DNA from: Stanieria cyanosphaera PCC 7437
GTDB lineage: Bacteria > Cyanobacteriota > Cyanobacteriia > Cyanobacteriales > Xenococcaceae
Assembly: GCF_000317575.1 (NCBI RefSeq)
Contig: NC_019748.1
Coordinates: 3,678,501-3,742,500, forward strand
Length of the DNA: 64,000 nt
Reading direction: 5' to 3'
The notes below the pieces were generated by a model, which saw only the letters and a list, made by a program, of their open reading frames with translations, was not told the DNA's origin and made no database searches. A program made the position numbers and the translations under genes. This document shows, in pieces, positions 47,226 to 56,959 of the stretch; the stretch's first letter is position 1; every line of letters begins with the position of its first letter.

Positions 47226-48509
47226 TTAATTTCTAAGTTGTACAGGCATTACTAAATAAGTCATTTTAAAACCACCTACAGGAGTAAAAATCACAGGTTG
47301 ATTCCATTCATTCAATTGCATTTTAATTTCTGAAGCAGGCATTGCTTTTAGTCCATCCATTAAATATTTAATATTAAAAGCAATATCAATACTTTCACCA
47401 ATTATTTCCGCAGGTAAAGCTTCTTTAGCATTGCCTACATCTCTAGCATCAACAGAGAGAAATAACTGTTGAGCTTCACTATCAAGACTAAATTTAACAA
47501 CATTATTTTTTTGAGCTAAAACTGCTACCAATTCTAAACTATTTATTAGTCGTTTACGATCTACTATCATTTGTCGACTAAAATTACTTGGAATTAATTG
47601 ATTATAAGCAGGATAAGAACCTGTTAATTTCAAACTGCTTAAACGTTTATCTCCTAATTCAAAAATAACCTGAGTTTCATCAAAACTAAATTTAATAGTT
47701 TGATCTGCTGGGCTATTAACTAAAATTCTTTCTAATTCTCTTAAAGCTTTAGCAGGAATTGTAACAGCAAAATCTTTAACAAGATTTGTTGTTTTTGCTA
47801 AGGATTCTTCGGCTGATGTAGGTTCTACTTCAGAAGTTTCTGGAACTTCTAAAGGAGTTTGTACTACTGCTAAACGATGACTATCGGTGGCAGCAAATTC
47901 TAAACTATCTATCACAAAATCATCTTTCTGGGTTTTAAAATGAATACCTGTCAAAATTTGTTTTGATAATTCGGTACTAGCAGCAAACAAACAGCATTTT
48001 AAACCTTCTGTTAATGCAGATACTGGTAGTAAAACGGTGCAAACATTTTGTTCTTCTATATTTAATTCAGATGATGCGTTTTCTTCTTCAGTATTAATAG
48101 TAGGAAGTTCAGGAAATTCTGAAGCATCAATTCCAGAAAGTTGATATTTTCCTGAAGGAGAACTTAAGATAGCAACAATATTTTGTTCGCTTCCTAAAGT
48201 AGCATTTGATAAGCTATCTTCAACAGAAGTATTTACATCTAAGTTAATTTCCATTTCTGGTAACTTAGACACAATATCGTTAAATAGTTTAGCCGGTAAA
48301 GTAATTGAACCTCCTTCACTAACTTCAGCATTAAAACTTGTCCGAATTGCTAAATTTCCATCAAAAACAGTTAAACTGACTTTTTGAGTTGTGTCATCGG
48401 CAATAACAAGTACATTGCCTAATACCAAAGGTTCGGGACGAGAAGGAACTATTCGACTTACCAAGGACAAATTGCTATTAAGATCGCTTTGACTACAAAT
48501 AAGTTTCAT
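47226..48509 (-). CDS. dnaN: DNA polymerase III sliding clamp (beta subunit)
   Basis: 427 residues, about 60 longer than the E. coli clamp (366). The fold is complete: SRIVPSRPEPLVLGNVLV in domain I, FAATDSHRLAVVQTPLEV in domain II, and the C-terminal end MPVQLRN with the conserved M-P-(V/M)-x-L. The extra length lies in acidic, Ser/Thr-rich loops, for example TEEENASSELNIEEQN and SEVEPTSAEESLAK. It tethers the replicative polymerase to DNA. No clear replication origin was found next to it. Confidence 0.95.
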   Translation of the reverse strand: MKLICSQSDLNSNLSLVSRIVPSRPEPLVLGNVLVIADDTTQKVSLTVFDGNLAIRTSFNAEVSEGGSITLPAKLFNDIVSKLPEMEINLDVNTSVEDSLSNATLGSEQNIVAILSSPSGKYQLSGIDASEFPELPTINTEEENASSELNIEEQNVCTVLLPVSALTEGLKCCLFAASTELSKQILTGIHFKTQKDDFVIDSLEFAATDSHRLAVVQTPLEVPETSEVEPTSAEESLAKTTNLVKDFAVTIPAKALRELERILVNSPADQTIKFSFDETQVIFELGDKRLSSLKLTGSYPAYNQLIPSNFSRQMIVDRKRLINSLELVAVLAQKNNVVKFSLDSEAQQLFLSVDARDVGNAKEALPAEIIGESIDIAFNIKYLMDGLKAMPASEIKMQLNEWNQPVIFTPVGGFKMTYLVMPVQLRN

Positions 48510-48840
48510 AAAAAATAATTATATAAATGACTAAATTTTAGTTCAATTGTATTATAAAAAGAGTTATTCAAAGCATCATTTTATTAGAATCATGACAATT
48601 GCTTCAAGTTCCACAAAAAAGCTGCAATAGAGAACAAATTTCTAAAAATAAAACAAAATTACCCCAATCTGAGCTTTGTTAACTAGGTAAAATAAATTTA
48701 TAGTGAAACAATTTAATCCAATTCACACAAACTAACTCAAGATCGCAGTTTATATATAAACGCCTACTCTAACCAAGACTATTTTCAATAGTTTAATTAA
48801 AATTTAATTTTTCTGTATAGCTCCAAACCAGGTAAAAAAA
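48510..48840. other. Divergent intergenic region upstream of dnaN
   Basis: 331 AT-rich bases between dnaN and a small rightward gene. Only one weak DnaA-box-like match (AGTTCCACA near 48607) was seen, so an origin is not supported. It should hold both promoters. Confidence 0.45.
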
Positions 48841-49092
48841 ATGATGCTCCAAAATAGTCAAACTATACGTTATTACCAAAAACTCACCGATGCCATGGTT
48901 GATCTATGGCAAAGAGGTTATCGTTTTGAAGAAATTAGAATGTATATGGAAGGTTATCTTGCTTGTCTGCGACATAGCAATAACATTGAGGCATATCAAA
49001 TTAATCGCTTAGAAGAAGAAGCATTTCGATTTCTTCGCGATCCTTCCAATTTTGAGTTATCGATGCCCCAACCAGAATCAGATTATTATTAG
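48841..49092 (+). CDS. Conserved cyanobacterial protein (possibly DUF6761)
   Basis: 83 residues, helical. The block DAMVDLWQRGYRFEEIRMYMEGYLACLRHSNNIEAYQINRLEEEAFRFL matches a small cyanobacterial family that I think is DUF6761. No catalytic motif or signal. Divergent from dnaN. Function unknown. Confidence 0.72.
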   Translation: MMLQNSQTIRYYQKLTDAMVDLWQRGYRFEEIRMYMEGYLACLRHSNNIEAYQINRLEEEAFRFLRDPSNFELSMPQPESDYY

Positions 49093-49208
49093 CTAAATAA
49101 AAGGGGTGGTATTGATTAGTAACCATTTATATAGCAATTTACTAGCTCAATTATAATCGCTAAGTATTTGGTACTGTTCAATTTGCTTCCCCTTTAAGTA
49201 AACGGTTT

Positions 49209-49532
49209 TTAAGAAGCGAGAGCTACTTCTACCATTTGTTGCAGTTCACCACTTTGATAGAGTTCAATCATAATATCTGAACCACCGACAAATTCTCCGT
49301 TGATATAAACTTGGGGAATAGTAGGCCAGTTAGAATATTCTTTAATACCTTGACGAATTTCCAGATCTGCTAGTACATCTACTGTTTCATAGGGAACACC
49401 TAAAGTATTAAGAATTTGCACTACATTATTAGAGAAACCACATTGAGGCATTAGTTTTGAGCCTTTCATAAAGACCAAAATTTTGTTGTTATTAATTAAT
49501 TGATCGATTCTATCTTTTACGGCAGTACTCAT
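49209..49532 (-). CDS. grxD: Monothiol glutaredoxin (Grx4 family)
   Basis: 107 residues from the ATG at 49532, preferred because AAGGA lies just upstream; a longer frame opens at 49547. The active site CGFS (Cys31) and [20 protein letters not shown] are typical. Such proteins carry and transfer [2Fe-2S] clusters, often together with BolA. The bolA gene lies 79 bases upstream in the same direction. Confidence 0.95.
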   Translation of the reverse strand: MSTAVKDRIDQLINNNKILVFMKGSKLMPQCGFSNNVVQILNTLGVPYETVDVLADLEIRQGIKEYSNWPTIPQVYINGEFVGGSDIMIELYQSGELQQMVEVALAS

Positions 49533-49611
49533 AATTCCTTTCCACAAATTGAAAAAACTACAAAAAAATTTTCAGCTTGATGGTCACTAATACTATAAAC
49601 TTACTTAAAAT

Positions 49612-49872
49612 TTAAACAAGTTGACCTGTTGCTTGCCAAGCTTGAGGAGTGTAAGTTTTTAAAGCTAGAGCATGAATAGCTTCCGATGCCATTGCTTCTT
49701 GTAATGCTCCATACACAAGTTGATGTTGTTTAACTCTACTTTTTCCTTCAAATTCAGCAGATACAACGATCGCTTCAAGATGATCACCACCACCTGTTAA
49801 ATCTCTTACTGTTACTTGAGCATCAGGTAGCTTTTCTTTGATCATTGTTTCAACTAATTCCAAGTTAATCAT
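49612..49872 (-). CDS. BolA family protein
   Basis: 86 residues. The BolA fold motifs include [34 protein letters not shown] and [10 protein letters not shown], with the conserved His residues that help hold a [2Fe-2S] cluster with a monothiol glutaredoxin. The next gene on the strand is that glutaredoxin, so the two likely act as one iron-sulfur complex. Confidence 0.94.
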   Translation of the reverse strand: MINLELVETMIKEKLPDAQVTVRDLTGGGDHLEAIVVSAEFEGKSRVKQHQLVYGALQEAMASEAIHALALKTYTPQAWQATGQLV

Positions 49873-49946
49873 AAACTTTCCTTGATTGAGATAGCAATTA
49901 CTTCAATTATTTTGACGTATTTAACTAACTCGAAGTTAATTAAAAA

Positions 49947-50534
49947 TTACTTAGTGGAGTTGGAAGTAGGGAAAGCATCTTCAACAAAGCCAATTTCAAA
50001 CAATTGTTGATAAGCTTTTTTACCTAGCTCAGTGGTAGGATTTTGAGATTTAACTACCTGAATTAATAATGGTACAGATAACTCTGGTTGATTTTGTGCG
50101 CGATGAACTAAAGCTAGTTGATAGGTAGCTTCATCTCGCATCTGTCCAGTTTCCAAAGCTTTTTGTCTTTGTCCTTCGGCGATACGGTTGTCAATTCCAG
50201 AGAAACTATCAAAAAGTTGAAGGTAAAAATTAGACAATTGATTAAAAACTTGACGAGCTTTTTGCAATTTTTCGGCAGCAACATCATATTGTTCTGCTTC
50301 AATCGCTGTTTTGGCTTCAGACATCAATTTTTGACCTCCTTGAAGACTCAAAATACTATCTGCTTGAGTTAGAGGACGAAGATTGTTAGGGTCAGATAAA
50401 TCTTCGGTAGGGGGTGCTGAGGGGTTTTCTGGGGTGGGTTGTGCTTTGAGTGAAGGAGAGATTATTAAAATCGAGGCTAGGCTTAAGCAAGTTAAAAAAC
50501 TAACTTTGAGGCGATTAATCTTGAAAGTTAACAT
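49947..50534 (-). CDS. Exported TPR-like hypothetical protein
   Basis: 195 residues. A signal peptide covers about 1-31 (VSFLTCLSLASILIISPSLKA). A Pro-rich linker follows, then helical hairpins reminiscent of TPR repeats (EAEQYDVAAEKLQKARQVFN, MRDEATYQLALVHRAQNQPE). Likely periplasmic or lumenal. It is upstream of bolA on the same strand (74-base gap) but no functional link is known. Confidence 0.65.
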   Translation of the reverse strand: MLTFKINRLKVSFLTCLSLASILIISPSLKAQPTPENPSAPPTEDLSDPNNLRPLTQADSILSLQGGQKLMSEAKTAIEAEQYDVAAEKLQKARQVFNQLSNFYLQLFDSFSGIDNRIAEGQRQKALETGQMRDEATYQLALVHRAQNQPELSVPLLIQVVKSQNPTTELGKKAYQQLFEIGFVEDAFPTSNSTK

Positions 50535-50728
50535 AGTCTATCTTTACCTAATTTAGGCTTATCAACAAAAGCGATTAGAGCTTCAGGTATCTTATCACCT
50601 CGACTATGTTTACTGTCTACTTTGGCAATTGTTTGAGCAATAATTATTGATTTAAGAGTTATGATGGTTGGTCGTTTGTTAATAGTTTAATTAAGACTTA
50701 ATTTGATTTTATTTAAACTAATTTGTCT

Positions 50729-52120
50729 ATGTCTAAATATTTAATAATTTATTGCTTGATTTTATCTAGTTTTGTTTCAGCTTGCCATTCAAGTAGTTCT
50801 AAAACTATTAATTTGAAACAAGATCAATTTATTCAAGTTTATTTTAATTATCAAGCGGATTTAGGCAATAGTTATACTGATCCTTATCGTAAGATTACTC
50901 GACCAGGAGATGATTTAGAAGCTGTTATTTTGAAAGAAATTAATGCTGCCCAATCTAGTATAGATTTAGCTGTACAAGAATTTAAACTACCTAAAATAGC
51001 TAAAGCTTTAGTTCAAAAATATCGCTCAGGAGTTAAAGTCAGAGTTATTTTGGAAAATAACTATAGTCTTCCTCTTAGTCAATTAAGTTTAACAGAAGTA
51101 AATCGACTAGCAAGTCGCGATCGCTCTAAATATCAAGATTTTTTAGCTTTAATAGATAGTAATCAAGATGGAAGACTTAGTAATTCTGAAATTGCTCAAG
51201 GCGATGCTTTAATAATTTTTAAAAATGCTGGTATTCCATTAATTGATGATACTGCTGATGGTTCAAAGGGCAGTGGTTTGATGCATCATAAGTTTATGAT
51301 TATTGACCGCAAAATTGTTTTAACTGGCTCGGTTAACTATACTTTAAGTGATATCCATGGAGATTTTACTAATCTTGAAACTAGAGGTAACGCTAATAAT
51401 TTATTAGTAATTAATAATCAACAATTAGCTCGATTATTTACAGAAGAATTTAATTATATGTGGGGTGATGGAGTTGGCGGAAATTTTGATAGTTTGTTTG
51501 GTTTAGCAAAACCTTATCGTTCTCCGCAGCAACTTGTTTGGAATGATACTACTGTAGAAATACAATTTTCTCCTACTTCTCCTAGTAAAGATTGGGAACT
51601 GAGTAGCAATGGTTTAATTGGTAAAACTATTAGCAATGCGGACAATTCTATTGATTTAGCTTTATTTGTTTTTAGTGAACAAAAATTAGTCGATTTACTT
51701 GCACAAGCGCAACAAAAACAAGTTAAAATTCAAGGCATATTTGAACCAGAATTTGCTTTACGTTCTTACAGTGAAGTATTAGATATGTGGGGAGTTGCTT
51801 TACGCGACCGCTGTAAATATGAAGCCAATAATAATCCTTGGAAAAAATCAATTAATACAGTAGGAATAGCTCAATTAGTTAAAGGAGATAAACTGCATCA
51901 CAAATTTGCTGTCATTGATCGCAATACAGTAATTACTGGCTCACACAATTGGTCAGAGGCTGCCAATTATAATAATGATGAAAATCTTTTAATTATTAAA
52001 AATGCTACCGTTGCCCAACATTTCCAACAGCAATTTAATCTACTTTACGAACAAACTAAATTAGAAATACCTCCTTATTTTCAAACCAAATTGGCAAAAC
52101 AACAGCAACAATGTTTTTGA
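50729..52120 (+). CDS. Phospholipase D-like lipoprotein with an EF-hand insertion
   Basis: 463 residues from the ATG at 50729. The lipobox FVSAC (Cys19) marks it as a lipoprotein. Two HKD motifs are present: HHKFMIIDRKIVLTGSVNYT and HHKFAVIDRNTVITGSHNW, so the enzyme is a complete two-lobed PLD fold. Between the start of the first lobe and its HKD lies an EF-hand loop, DSNQDGRLSNSEI, with Asp/Asn/Asp and Glu at calcium positions. It may cleave phospholipid or nucleic acid outside the cytoplasm. The substrate is unknown. Single gene. Confidence 0.85.
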   Translation: MSKYLIIYCLILSSFVSACHSSSSKTINLKQDQFIQVYFNYQADLGNSYTDPYRKITRPGDDLEAVILKEINAAQSSIDLAVQEFKLPKIAKALVQKYRSGVKVRVILENNYSLPLSQLSLTEVNRLASRDRSKYQDFLALIDSNQDGRLSNSEIAQGDALIIFKNAGIPLIDDTADGSKGSGLMHHKFMIIDRKIVLTGSVNYTLSDIHGDFTNLETRGNANNLLVINNQQLARLFTEEFNYMWGDGVGGNFDSLFGLAKPYRSPQQLVWNDTTVEIQFSPTSPSKDWELSSNGLIGKTISNADNSIDLALFVFSEQKLVDLLAQAQQKQVKIQGIFEPEFALRSYSEVLDMWGVALRDRCKYEANNNPWKKSINTVGIAQLVKGDKLHHKFAVIDRNTVITGSHNWSEAANYNNDENLLIIKNATVAQHFQQQFNLLYEQTKLEIPPYFQTKLAKQQQQCF

Positions 52121-52243
52121 ATAAGTAGCTCTAAACATTAAATGATAAGGAAAGAAAAAAGGAAACAGAGAATACAGTTTATTAGTAGATTTTAAGTTTA
52201 ATTAGATTGACTTACTTAATGGCTATCAGTTATCAATGAACAA

Positions 52244-53113
52244 TCAACTATCTTTAAGAATTTGAGAAATCATTCGATTCGCTTGCGAACTGTAGCCACC
52301 ACCAAATAAATTAAAGTGATTGAGAACGTGATAAAGATTGTAAATCGTTTTTCGTTGTTGATAACCTGAATCTAACTGCCAAAATTGATTATAACCACGA
52401 TAAAAAGCAGCAGGAAAACCACCAAATAATTCTGTCATTGCCAAATCCACCTCGCGATCGCCATAATAAGTAGCAGGATCTAAAATTACTGGCTGACCAT
52501 TTCTAGTAACCGATGCATTTCCTGACCATAAATCCCCGTGTACGATTGACGCTTCTGGTTGTCTGTCAGCTAATTGTTCTCTGACTGTTTCTACAACTTG
52601 ATTAGAATCGGGAAAACTTCCCCCACGACGTTTAGCCAACTTCAACTGATAACCAATTCGTTGTTCGGCAAAAAAATCTGCCCAATTATCCATCCAATGA
52701 TTAATTTGAGGAGTAGAACCAATTGTATTGTTTCTTTCCCAACCAAACTTGTCAGTAGTTCCCTTTTGATGCATGGCTGCTAATTGTTTTCCCATTTCTG
52801 ACCAGGCTTGAGAATTACCACTTCCTAAATCTAACCATTCCAAAACTAGATAACAAGAATTACTAGCTACCCCCCAACAAATCGGTTGCGGTACGATAAT
52901 CGTGTGCGTTGCATACATCTGTTCTAAACCCAAAGCTTCAGCCACAAACATTTCTATTTGAGAAGCTTGATTAAGTTTGACAAAATAATTCTTACCATTG
53001 CCACTTACTTTGTAACCTTGGTTAATACATCCACCGCCAACCGAGCGAGTATTTTCTATCTCAAAACTATTTTCTGTCGCTTGGGAGATTGCTTTTGCTA
53101 TTTCTTGCCACAT
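52244..53113 (-). CDS. Fructosamine kinase family protein
   Basis: 289 residues, APH-like fold. Signatures are SVGGGCINQGYKV in the N-lobe, FVKLN with the ATP-binding Lys, the catalytic loop VHGDLWSGN and ILDPATYYGDREVDLAMTELFGGF. The family phosphorylates ketosamines or ribulosamines so that glycated proteins are repaired. It is unlike the RiPP-linked kinase at 708-1889 in all these motifs. Single gene. Confidence 0.92.
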   Translation of the reverse strand: MWQEIAKAISQATENSFEIENTRSVGGGCINQGYKVSGNGKNYFVKLNQASQIEMFVAEALGLEQMYATHTIIVPQPICWGVASNSCYLVLEWLDLGSGNSQAWSEMGKQLAAMHQKGTTDKFGWERNNTIGSTPQINHWMDNWADFFAEQRIGYQLKLAKRRGGSFPDSNQVVETVREQLADRQPEASIVHGDLWSGNASVTRNGQPVILDPATYYGDREVDLAMTELFGGFPAAFYRGYNQFWQLDSGYQQRKTIYNLYHVLNHFNLFGGGYSSQANRMISQILKDS

Positions 53114-53363
53114 TTTTAGAGTAAAGGATTATTTGAATTTTAAATTATAAAACTTAGCTTTGAATATATTAAACTAGTTTGTTTGATTAAATATTTATTT
53201 AATTTCTTTGCTTGATTAATTGAAATTAAGCAAATTATTACTATGATTTTATCAATAAATATTTAGTTATAGATGAATTTTTTCTCATAAAACTTTCATG
53301 AATGATTTAAGTTTAATAACTACATTAGTTAGTGTTTCCTGAAATAAATAAGTGAGTTTAAAT

Positions 53364-54116
53364 ATGGCTTTAATTCCTGGAACTGCTGATGATGATTCTT
53401 TAGTAGGAACAAATGGTAACGATAGTATTTTAGGTGGTGAAGGTAACGACACTCTCAATGGTAGAGATGGTAATGATAGTATTCAAGGACAAGAAGGAGA
53501 TGATTCTCTTCTTGGCGGTAATGGAGTAGATAATCTCAACGGTGGGGAAGGTAACGATACCCTTTTTGGACAAGCTGGTAACGACCGCTTAGATGCTGGT
53601 GAAGAAGGCAACGATTTTCTCGATGGTGGTGCTGGTAATGATACTCTTTTTGGTGGTGAAGGAAACGATACATTATTAGGTCAAGCAGGTAACGATATTC
53701 TTCAGGGTCGTGAAGGTAATGATACCTTAACTGGTGCTGCTGGTTCTGACTCTTTAGTGGGTGGAGAAGATAATGACTATCTCACTGGAGGAATTTCCAA
53801 TGACACTCTTAACGGCGGAAAAGGAGATGATACTCTCATTGGTGGTGCAGGTTCGGATATTTTAACTGGCGGTGAAGATGATGATATTTTTGTTTTAGCA
53901 AGAGGAGAAGGTCAAGATCAAATTAGAGATTTTGTGTTTGACCAAGATCAAATTGCTTTAGCAGGAAGTTTAACTTTTGGACAAATTACTATTACTCAAA
54001 GTGGCAAGAATGTTTTAATTGGTACTACAGATAGTAATGAAGTTTTAGCAACTGTTCTTAATGTTAATGCCAATCAGTTTGATTCAGATAATTTTATTAA
54101 TGAATATGATATTTAG
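53364..54116 (+). CDS. RTX calcium-binding protein (hemolysin-type repeats)
   Basis: About 250 residues from the ATG at 53364 (a GTG 12 bases upstream is also possible). From residue about 10 to 170 it is almost wholly GGxGxDxLx nonapeptides (for example [10 protein letters not shown]), which bind calcium as a beta-roll. The C-terminal 75 residues carry the ending seen in type I secretion substrates ([35 protein letters not shown]). There is no separate enzyme domain, so it is likely a secreted surface or structural protein. No transporter genes adjacent. Confidence 0.88.
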   Translation: MALIPGTADDDSLVGTNGNDSILGGEGNDTLNGRDGNDSIQGQEGDDSLLGGNGVDNLNGGEGNDTLFGQAGNDRLDAGEEGNDFLDGGAGNDTLFGGEGNDTLLGQAGNDILQGREGNDTLTGAAGSDSLVGGEDNDYLTGGISNDTLNGGKGDDTLIGGAGSDILTGGEDDDIFVLARGEGQDQIRDFVFDQDQIALAGSLTFGQITITQSGKNVLIGTTDSNEVLATVLNVNANQFDSDNFINEYDI

Positions 54117-54128
54117 AAGACAACTGGA

Positions 54129-54156
54129 GTAGAGACGTAATATATTACGTCTCTAC
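54129..54156. terminator. 28-base perfect palindrome, second copy
   Basis: GTAGAGACGTAATA is followed by its exact reverse complement. It lies between the RTX gene and the convergent hemJ gene. The sibling copy is at 22546-22573 with a different central pair of bases. Confidence 0.7.
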
Positions 54157-54176
54157 ACTAACGAACTGCTGAATAA

Positions 54177-54770
54177 TTATTCAACTGAAGTAGATGCTAA
54201 CTCTGGTTGTAACTCGCTTTGGGCTAATTTTTCTTTATCTTTGCGACGTTTTTTTGCATAGAGTTGAATGCTAGCTACCATCGCAATTACTAAAGCTACA
54301 ATCAACCAAGTTGTTAAATCAAGAGGAAGATTATTTTTAAATACTGCTAGCAAGACAATTAAAACTAGCATAATTGTAGGAGCTTCATTTAAGGCTCTAA
54401 ATTGTTGTCCTGTCCATTTACATTCATCTTTGGCTAACTGTTTCATAATTCTCTTACAGTAGTGATGATAGCCAATCAGAAGTAAAACTAAACCTAATTT
54501 AATATGTAGCCAGCTTGACTTGAGAATTTCTGGTTCAGTAGATATTAAACCGATCGCCATTGCTACTGTTACCAACATTCCAGGTGTGGTAATGATATTG
54601 TAGAGGCGTTTTTCCATTAATTCATACTGTTTTTTTAAAATAGTTCGGGCTGGTTCTGGTTCTTGGTATGCTTCTGCATGATAGACAAATAAACGCACTA
54701 GATAAAATAACCCTGCAAACCAGACTACTACGCCGATGAGGTGAAATGCTTTAAACCAGTAATATGCCAT
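54177..54770 (-). CDS. hemJ: Protoporphyrinogen IX oxidase HemJ
   Basis: 197 residues with four membrane helices. It begins AYYWFKAFHLIGVVVWFAGLFYLVRLFVYH, with the heme-ligand His in FHLIG, and later WLHIKLGLVLLLIGYHHYC. The family (UPF0093) makes protoporphyrin IX, the precursor of heme and chlorophyll, in the membrane; Synechocystis HemJ is the type member. A charged Lys-rich tail ends the protein. Single leftward gene. Confidence 0.92.
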   Translation of the reverse strand: MAYYWFKAFHLIGVVVWFAGLFYLVRLFVYHAEAYQEPEPARTILKKQYELMEKRLYNIITTPGMLVTVAMAIGLISTEPEILKSSWLHIKLGLVLLLIGYHHYCKRIMKQLAKDECKWTGQQFRALNEAPTIMLVLIVLLAVFKNNLPLDLTTWLIVALVIAMVASIQLYAKKRRKDKEKLAQSELQPELASTSVE

Positions 54771-54873
54771 TTTGTTTACTAAAGTAACTTACTCACTATT
54801 GAGTGAGTTTAAAGTTTTATTTGGTTGCAAAACTTAATACGCAATAAAATTTTAGATCTAGATATCTTTAAAT

Positions 54874-55194
54874 ATGGCAAATATTTTTCAGCTTCCTAGT
54901 TCCCTTCCCTCAGAAGAGTTGTTTGAATCTTTGCTGAAGAATGATCGGGTTTTAATTGAAAGAATTATTTCAACAGGACAAACTACATCACCAGGAGAAT
55001 ATTATGATCAAAATCAAGATGAATGGGTAATTCTTTTACAGGGAGAAGCCGAACTTAGTTATGAAGATAATTCCCGAATCAAACTAGTAGCAGGAGATTA
55101 CGTCTTTATCCCTGCTCATCAAAAACATCGGGTTGATTATACTAGCATTACTCCTCCTTGTATTTGGTTAGCCGTTCATTGTGAAACATCTTAA
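54874..55194 (+). CDS. Cupin-domain protein
   Basis: 106 residues, one small cupin. GEAELSYEDNSRIKLVAGDYVFIPAHQKHRVDYTS shows the first and second cupin motifs with the metal-binding His residues (HQKH). Three bases separate its stop from the pyrF-pyrE start, so the two are probably one transcript. The ligand is unknown. Confidence 0.85.
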   Translation: MANIFQLPSSLPSEELFESLLKNDRVLIERIISTGQTTSPGEYYDQNQDEWVILLQGEAELSYEDNSRIKLVAGDYVFIPAHQKHRVDYTSITPPCIWLAVHCETS

Positions 55195-55197
55195 ACT

Positions 55198-56637
55198 ATG
55201 AATTTTTTTACTAAATTAGAGGAAGCGATCGCCCGAAATCGAAGTTTGTTGGTAGTAGGACTTGATCCTAATCCTGAAATGCTTCCAAAAGCTTATCTTC
55301 AGGGCAATCCGAGTAATTTAATGGCTGGTTTACAAGCTTGGTTACAATGGATCATTGAACAGACTGGCGATCGCGTTTGTGCTTATAAACCTACTTTGGG
55401 TTTTTATCAGGCGTTGGGTGTAGCGGGATTAGAATTACTCGATTTAGTTCTGGCGACAATTCCTTCCCATATACCTGTAATTTTAGATGCCAAACATGGC
55501 GATCTCAATACTAGTACAGTTTTTGCTCGAACTATCTTTCAAAAATGGCGAGTTGATGCAGTTACCTTAACTCCCTATGCAGGACAAGATCATGCTGCAC
55601 CTTTTTTGGTTTATGCGGATAAAGCAGTTTTTATTCTCTGTCATACTTCTAATCCTGGCGCGATCGCTTTACAAGAATATCCTACGTCAGATAATCCTTT
55701 TTATTTACAAGTAGTTAGAGAAATCCAATCTTGGGGTACTTTAGAGCAACTTGGTTTAGAAGTAGGGACAACTAACCCCAATGTACTAAGAAAAATTCGT
55801 GCGATCGCTCCTGAAAGAATCATTTTGCTACGGAGTATTTGGGCAGAAGGAGGAGATTTAAAACAAATTCTTCAGGCTGGTTTAAATCAAACTGGAGATG
55901 GTTTATTAATTCCTGTTCCTCAAGATTATCTGGCTCAAACTAATCTTGCTGAAGCAGTTGAGCATTTAAATCAGGAAATCAATTTAACCAGAGAGCAAGT
56001 AATTAAAGAAGGTTCTAGTTGCCAACTTTGGACCACTAATGTTTGTTTTCTTCAGCAACATCCTCATCAAGACTTAATTTTACAATTATTTGATATTGGC
56101 TGCCTTTTATTTGGGGATTATATTCAAGCTTCTGGAGCAACTTTTTCTTATTATATTGATTTAAGGAAAATTATTTCTAATCCTCAGATTTTTAATCAGG
56201 TTCTCAATGCTTACGCTGAAATTCTGCAAAATTTGACTTTTGATCGCATTGCAGGACTTCCCTATGGCGCATTACCTACCGCAACAGGACTCGCTTTAAA
56301 CCTAAATTATCCGATGATTTTTCCTCGTAAAGAAGTAAAAGCGCACGGTACTCGTCGTGTCATCGAAGGTAACTTTGATCCAGGAGAAACGGTTGTCGTA
56401 ATTGATGATATTCTCATTAGTGGCAAAAGTGCCATCGAAGGCGCAGCAAAATTAGAATCAGCAGGATTAACAGTCGAAGATATTGTTGTTTTTATCGATC
56501 ACGAAGGCGGAGTCAAAGATCGATTAGCACAGCAAGGTTATCGCGCTCATTCAGTCTTAACTATTTCCGAAATTACAGAAACTTTATCTCAAGCAGGTCG
56601 AATTACACAAGAACAATACGATGCTCTGCAAATATAA
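55198..56637 (+). CDS. Bifunctional orotidine-5'-phosphate decarboxylase / orotate phosphoribosyltransferase
   Basis: 479 residues. Residues 1-270 are OMP decarboxylase of the PyrF type 2 form (LLVVGLDPNPEMLP, the active-site DAKHGDLN, and LTPYAGQDHAAPFL). Residues about 290-479 are orotate phosphoribosyltransferase, with the PRPP loop VVVIDDILISGKSAIEGA and a KAHGTRRVIEG lid. Together they carry out the last two steps of UMP synthesis, as in the animal UMPS but in the opposite order. Such a fusion is found in some cyanobacteria. Confidence 0.93.
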   Translation: MNFFTKLEEAIARNRSLLVVGLDPNPEMLPKAYLQGNPSNLMAGLQAWLQWIIEQTGDRVCAYKPTLGFYQALGVAGLELLDLVLATIPSHIPVILDAKHGDLNTSTVFARTIFQKWRVDAVTLTPYAGQDHAAPFLVYADKAVFILCHTSNPGAIALQEYPTSDNPFYLQVVREIQSWGTLEQLGLEVGTTNPNVLRKIRAIAPERIILLRSIWAEGGDLKQILQAGLNQTGDGLLIPVPQDYLAQTNLAEAVEHLNQEINLTREQVIKEGSSCQLWTTNVCFLQQHPHQDLILQLFDIGCLLFGDYIQASGATFSYYIDLRKIISNPQIFNQVLNAYAEILQNLTFDRIAGLPYGALPTATGLALNLNYPMIFPRKEVKAHGTRRVIEGNFDPGETVVVIDDILISGKSAIEGAAKLESAGLTVEDIVVFIDHEGGVKDRLAQQGYRAHSVLTISEITETLSQAGRITQEQYDALQI

Positions 56638-56959
56638 AGCTTTAATCTGAAGTCCGCTCTTATTACTTCTAGAGCGTTACGCATATTGCCGTTAAACGTG
56701 ACTATACTATAGCACTACGGAGAAAATATCAAATATTAGGACATTTTGTATAGGCGTGTCGCTGACACGTCTAAGCGCTTTTTACTTTGCTCTTTTGCGA
56801 TCGCAAAAAATTGAAAATTAGTAGGCTGTTTTAAAAACTTGGATCAAATAAAAATTAAATGAATTTGAAATAAGAAGAGATTGTGTTGATTCTGCTTTCA
56901 AAACTTGTCCTAATGTATTTACGTAAAGTTATAATAATTTTAATCGTAGCTATTAAAAA
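56638..56959. other. Intergenic region with a small hairpin
   Basis: 322 bases between convergent genes. AGGCGTGTC (56752-56760) pairs with GACACGTCT (56764-56772) around GCT, and a HIP1-like GCGATCGC lies nearby. The hairpin is repeat-like and may act as a transcription stop. No gene seen. Confidence 0.5.

Noticed and set aside
48510-48840. Possible replication origin beside dnaN
   Set aside because: Only one weak DnaA-box-like sequence was seen and no cluster, and dnaA is absent.
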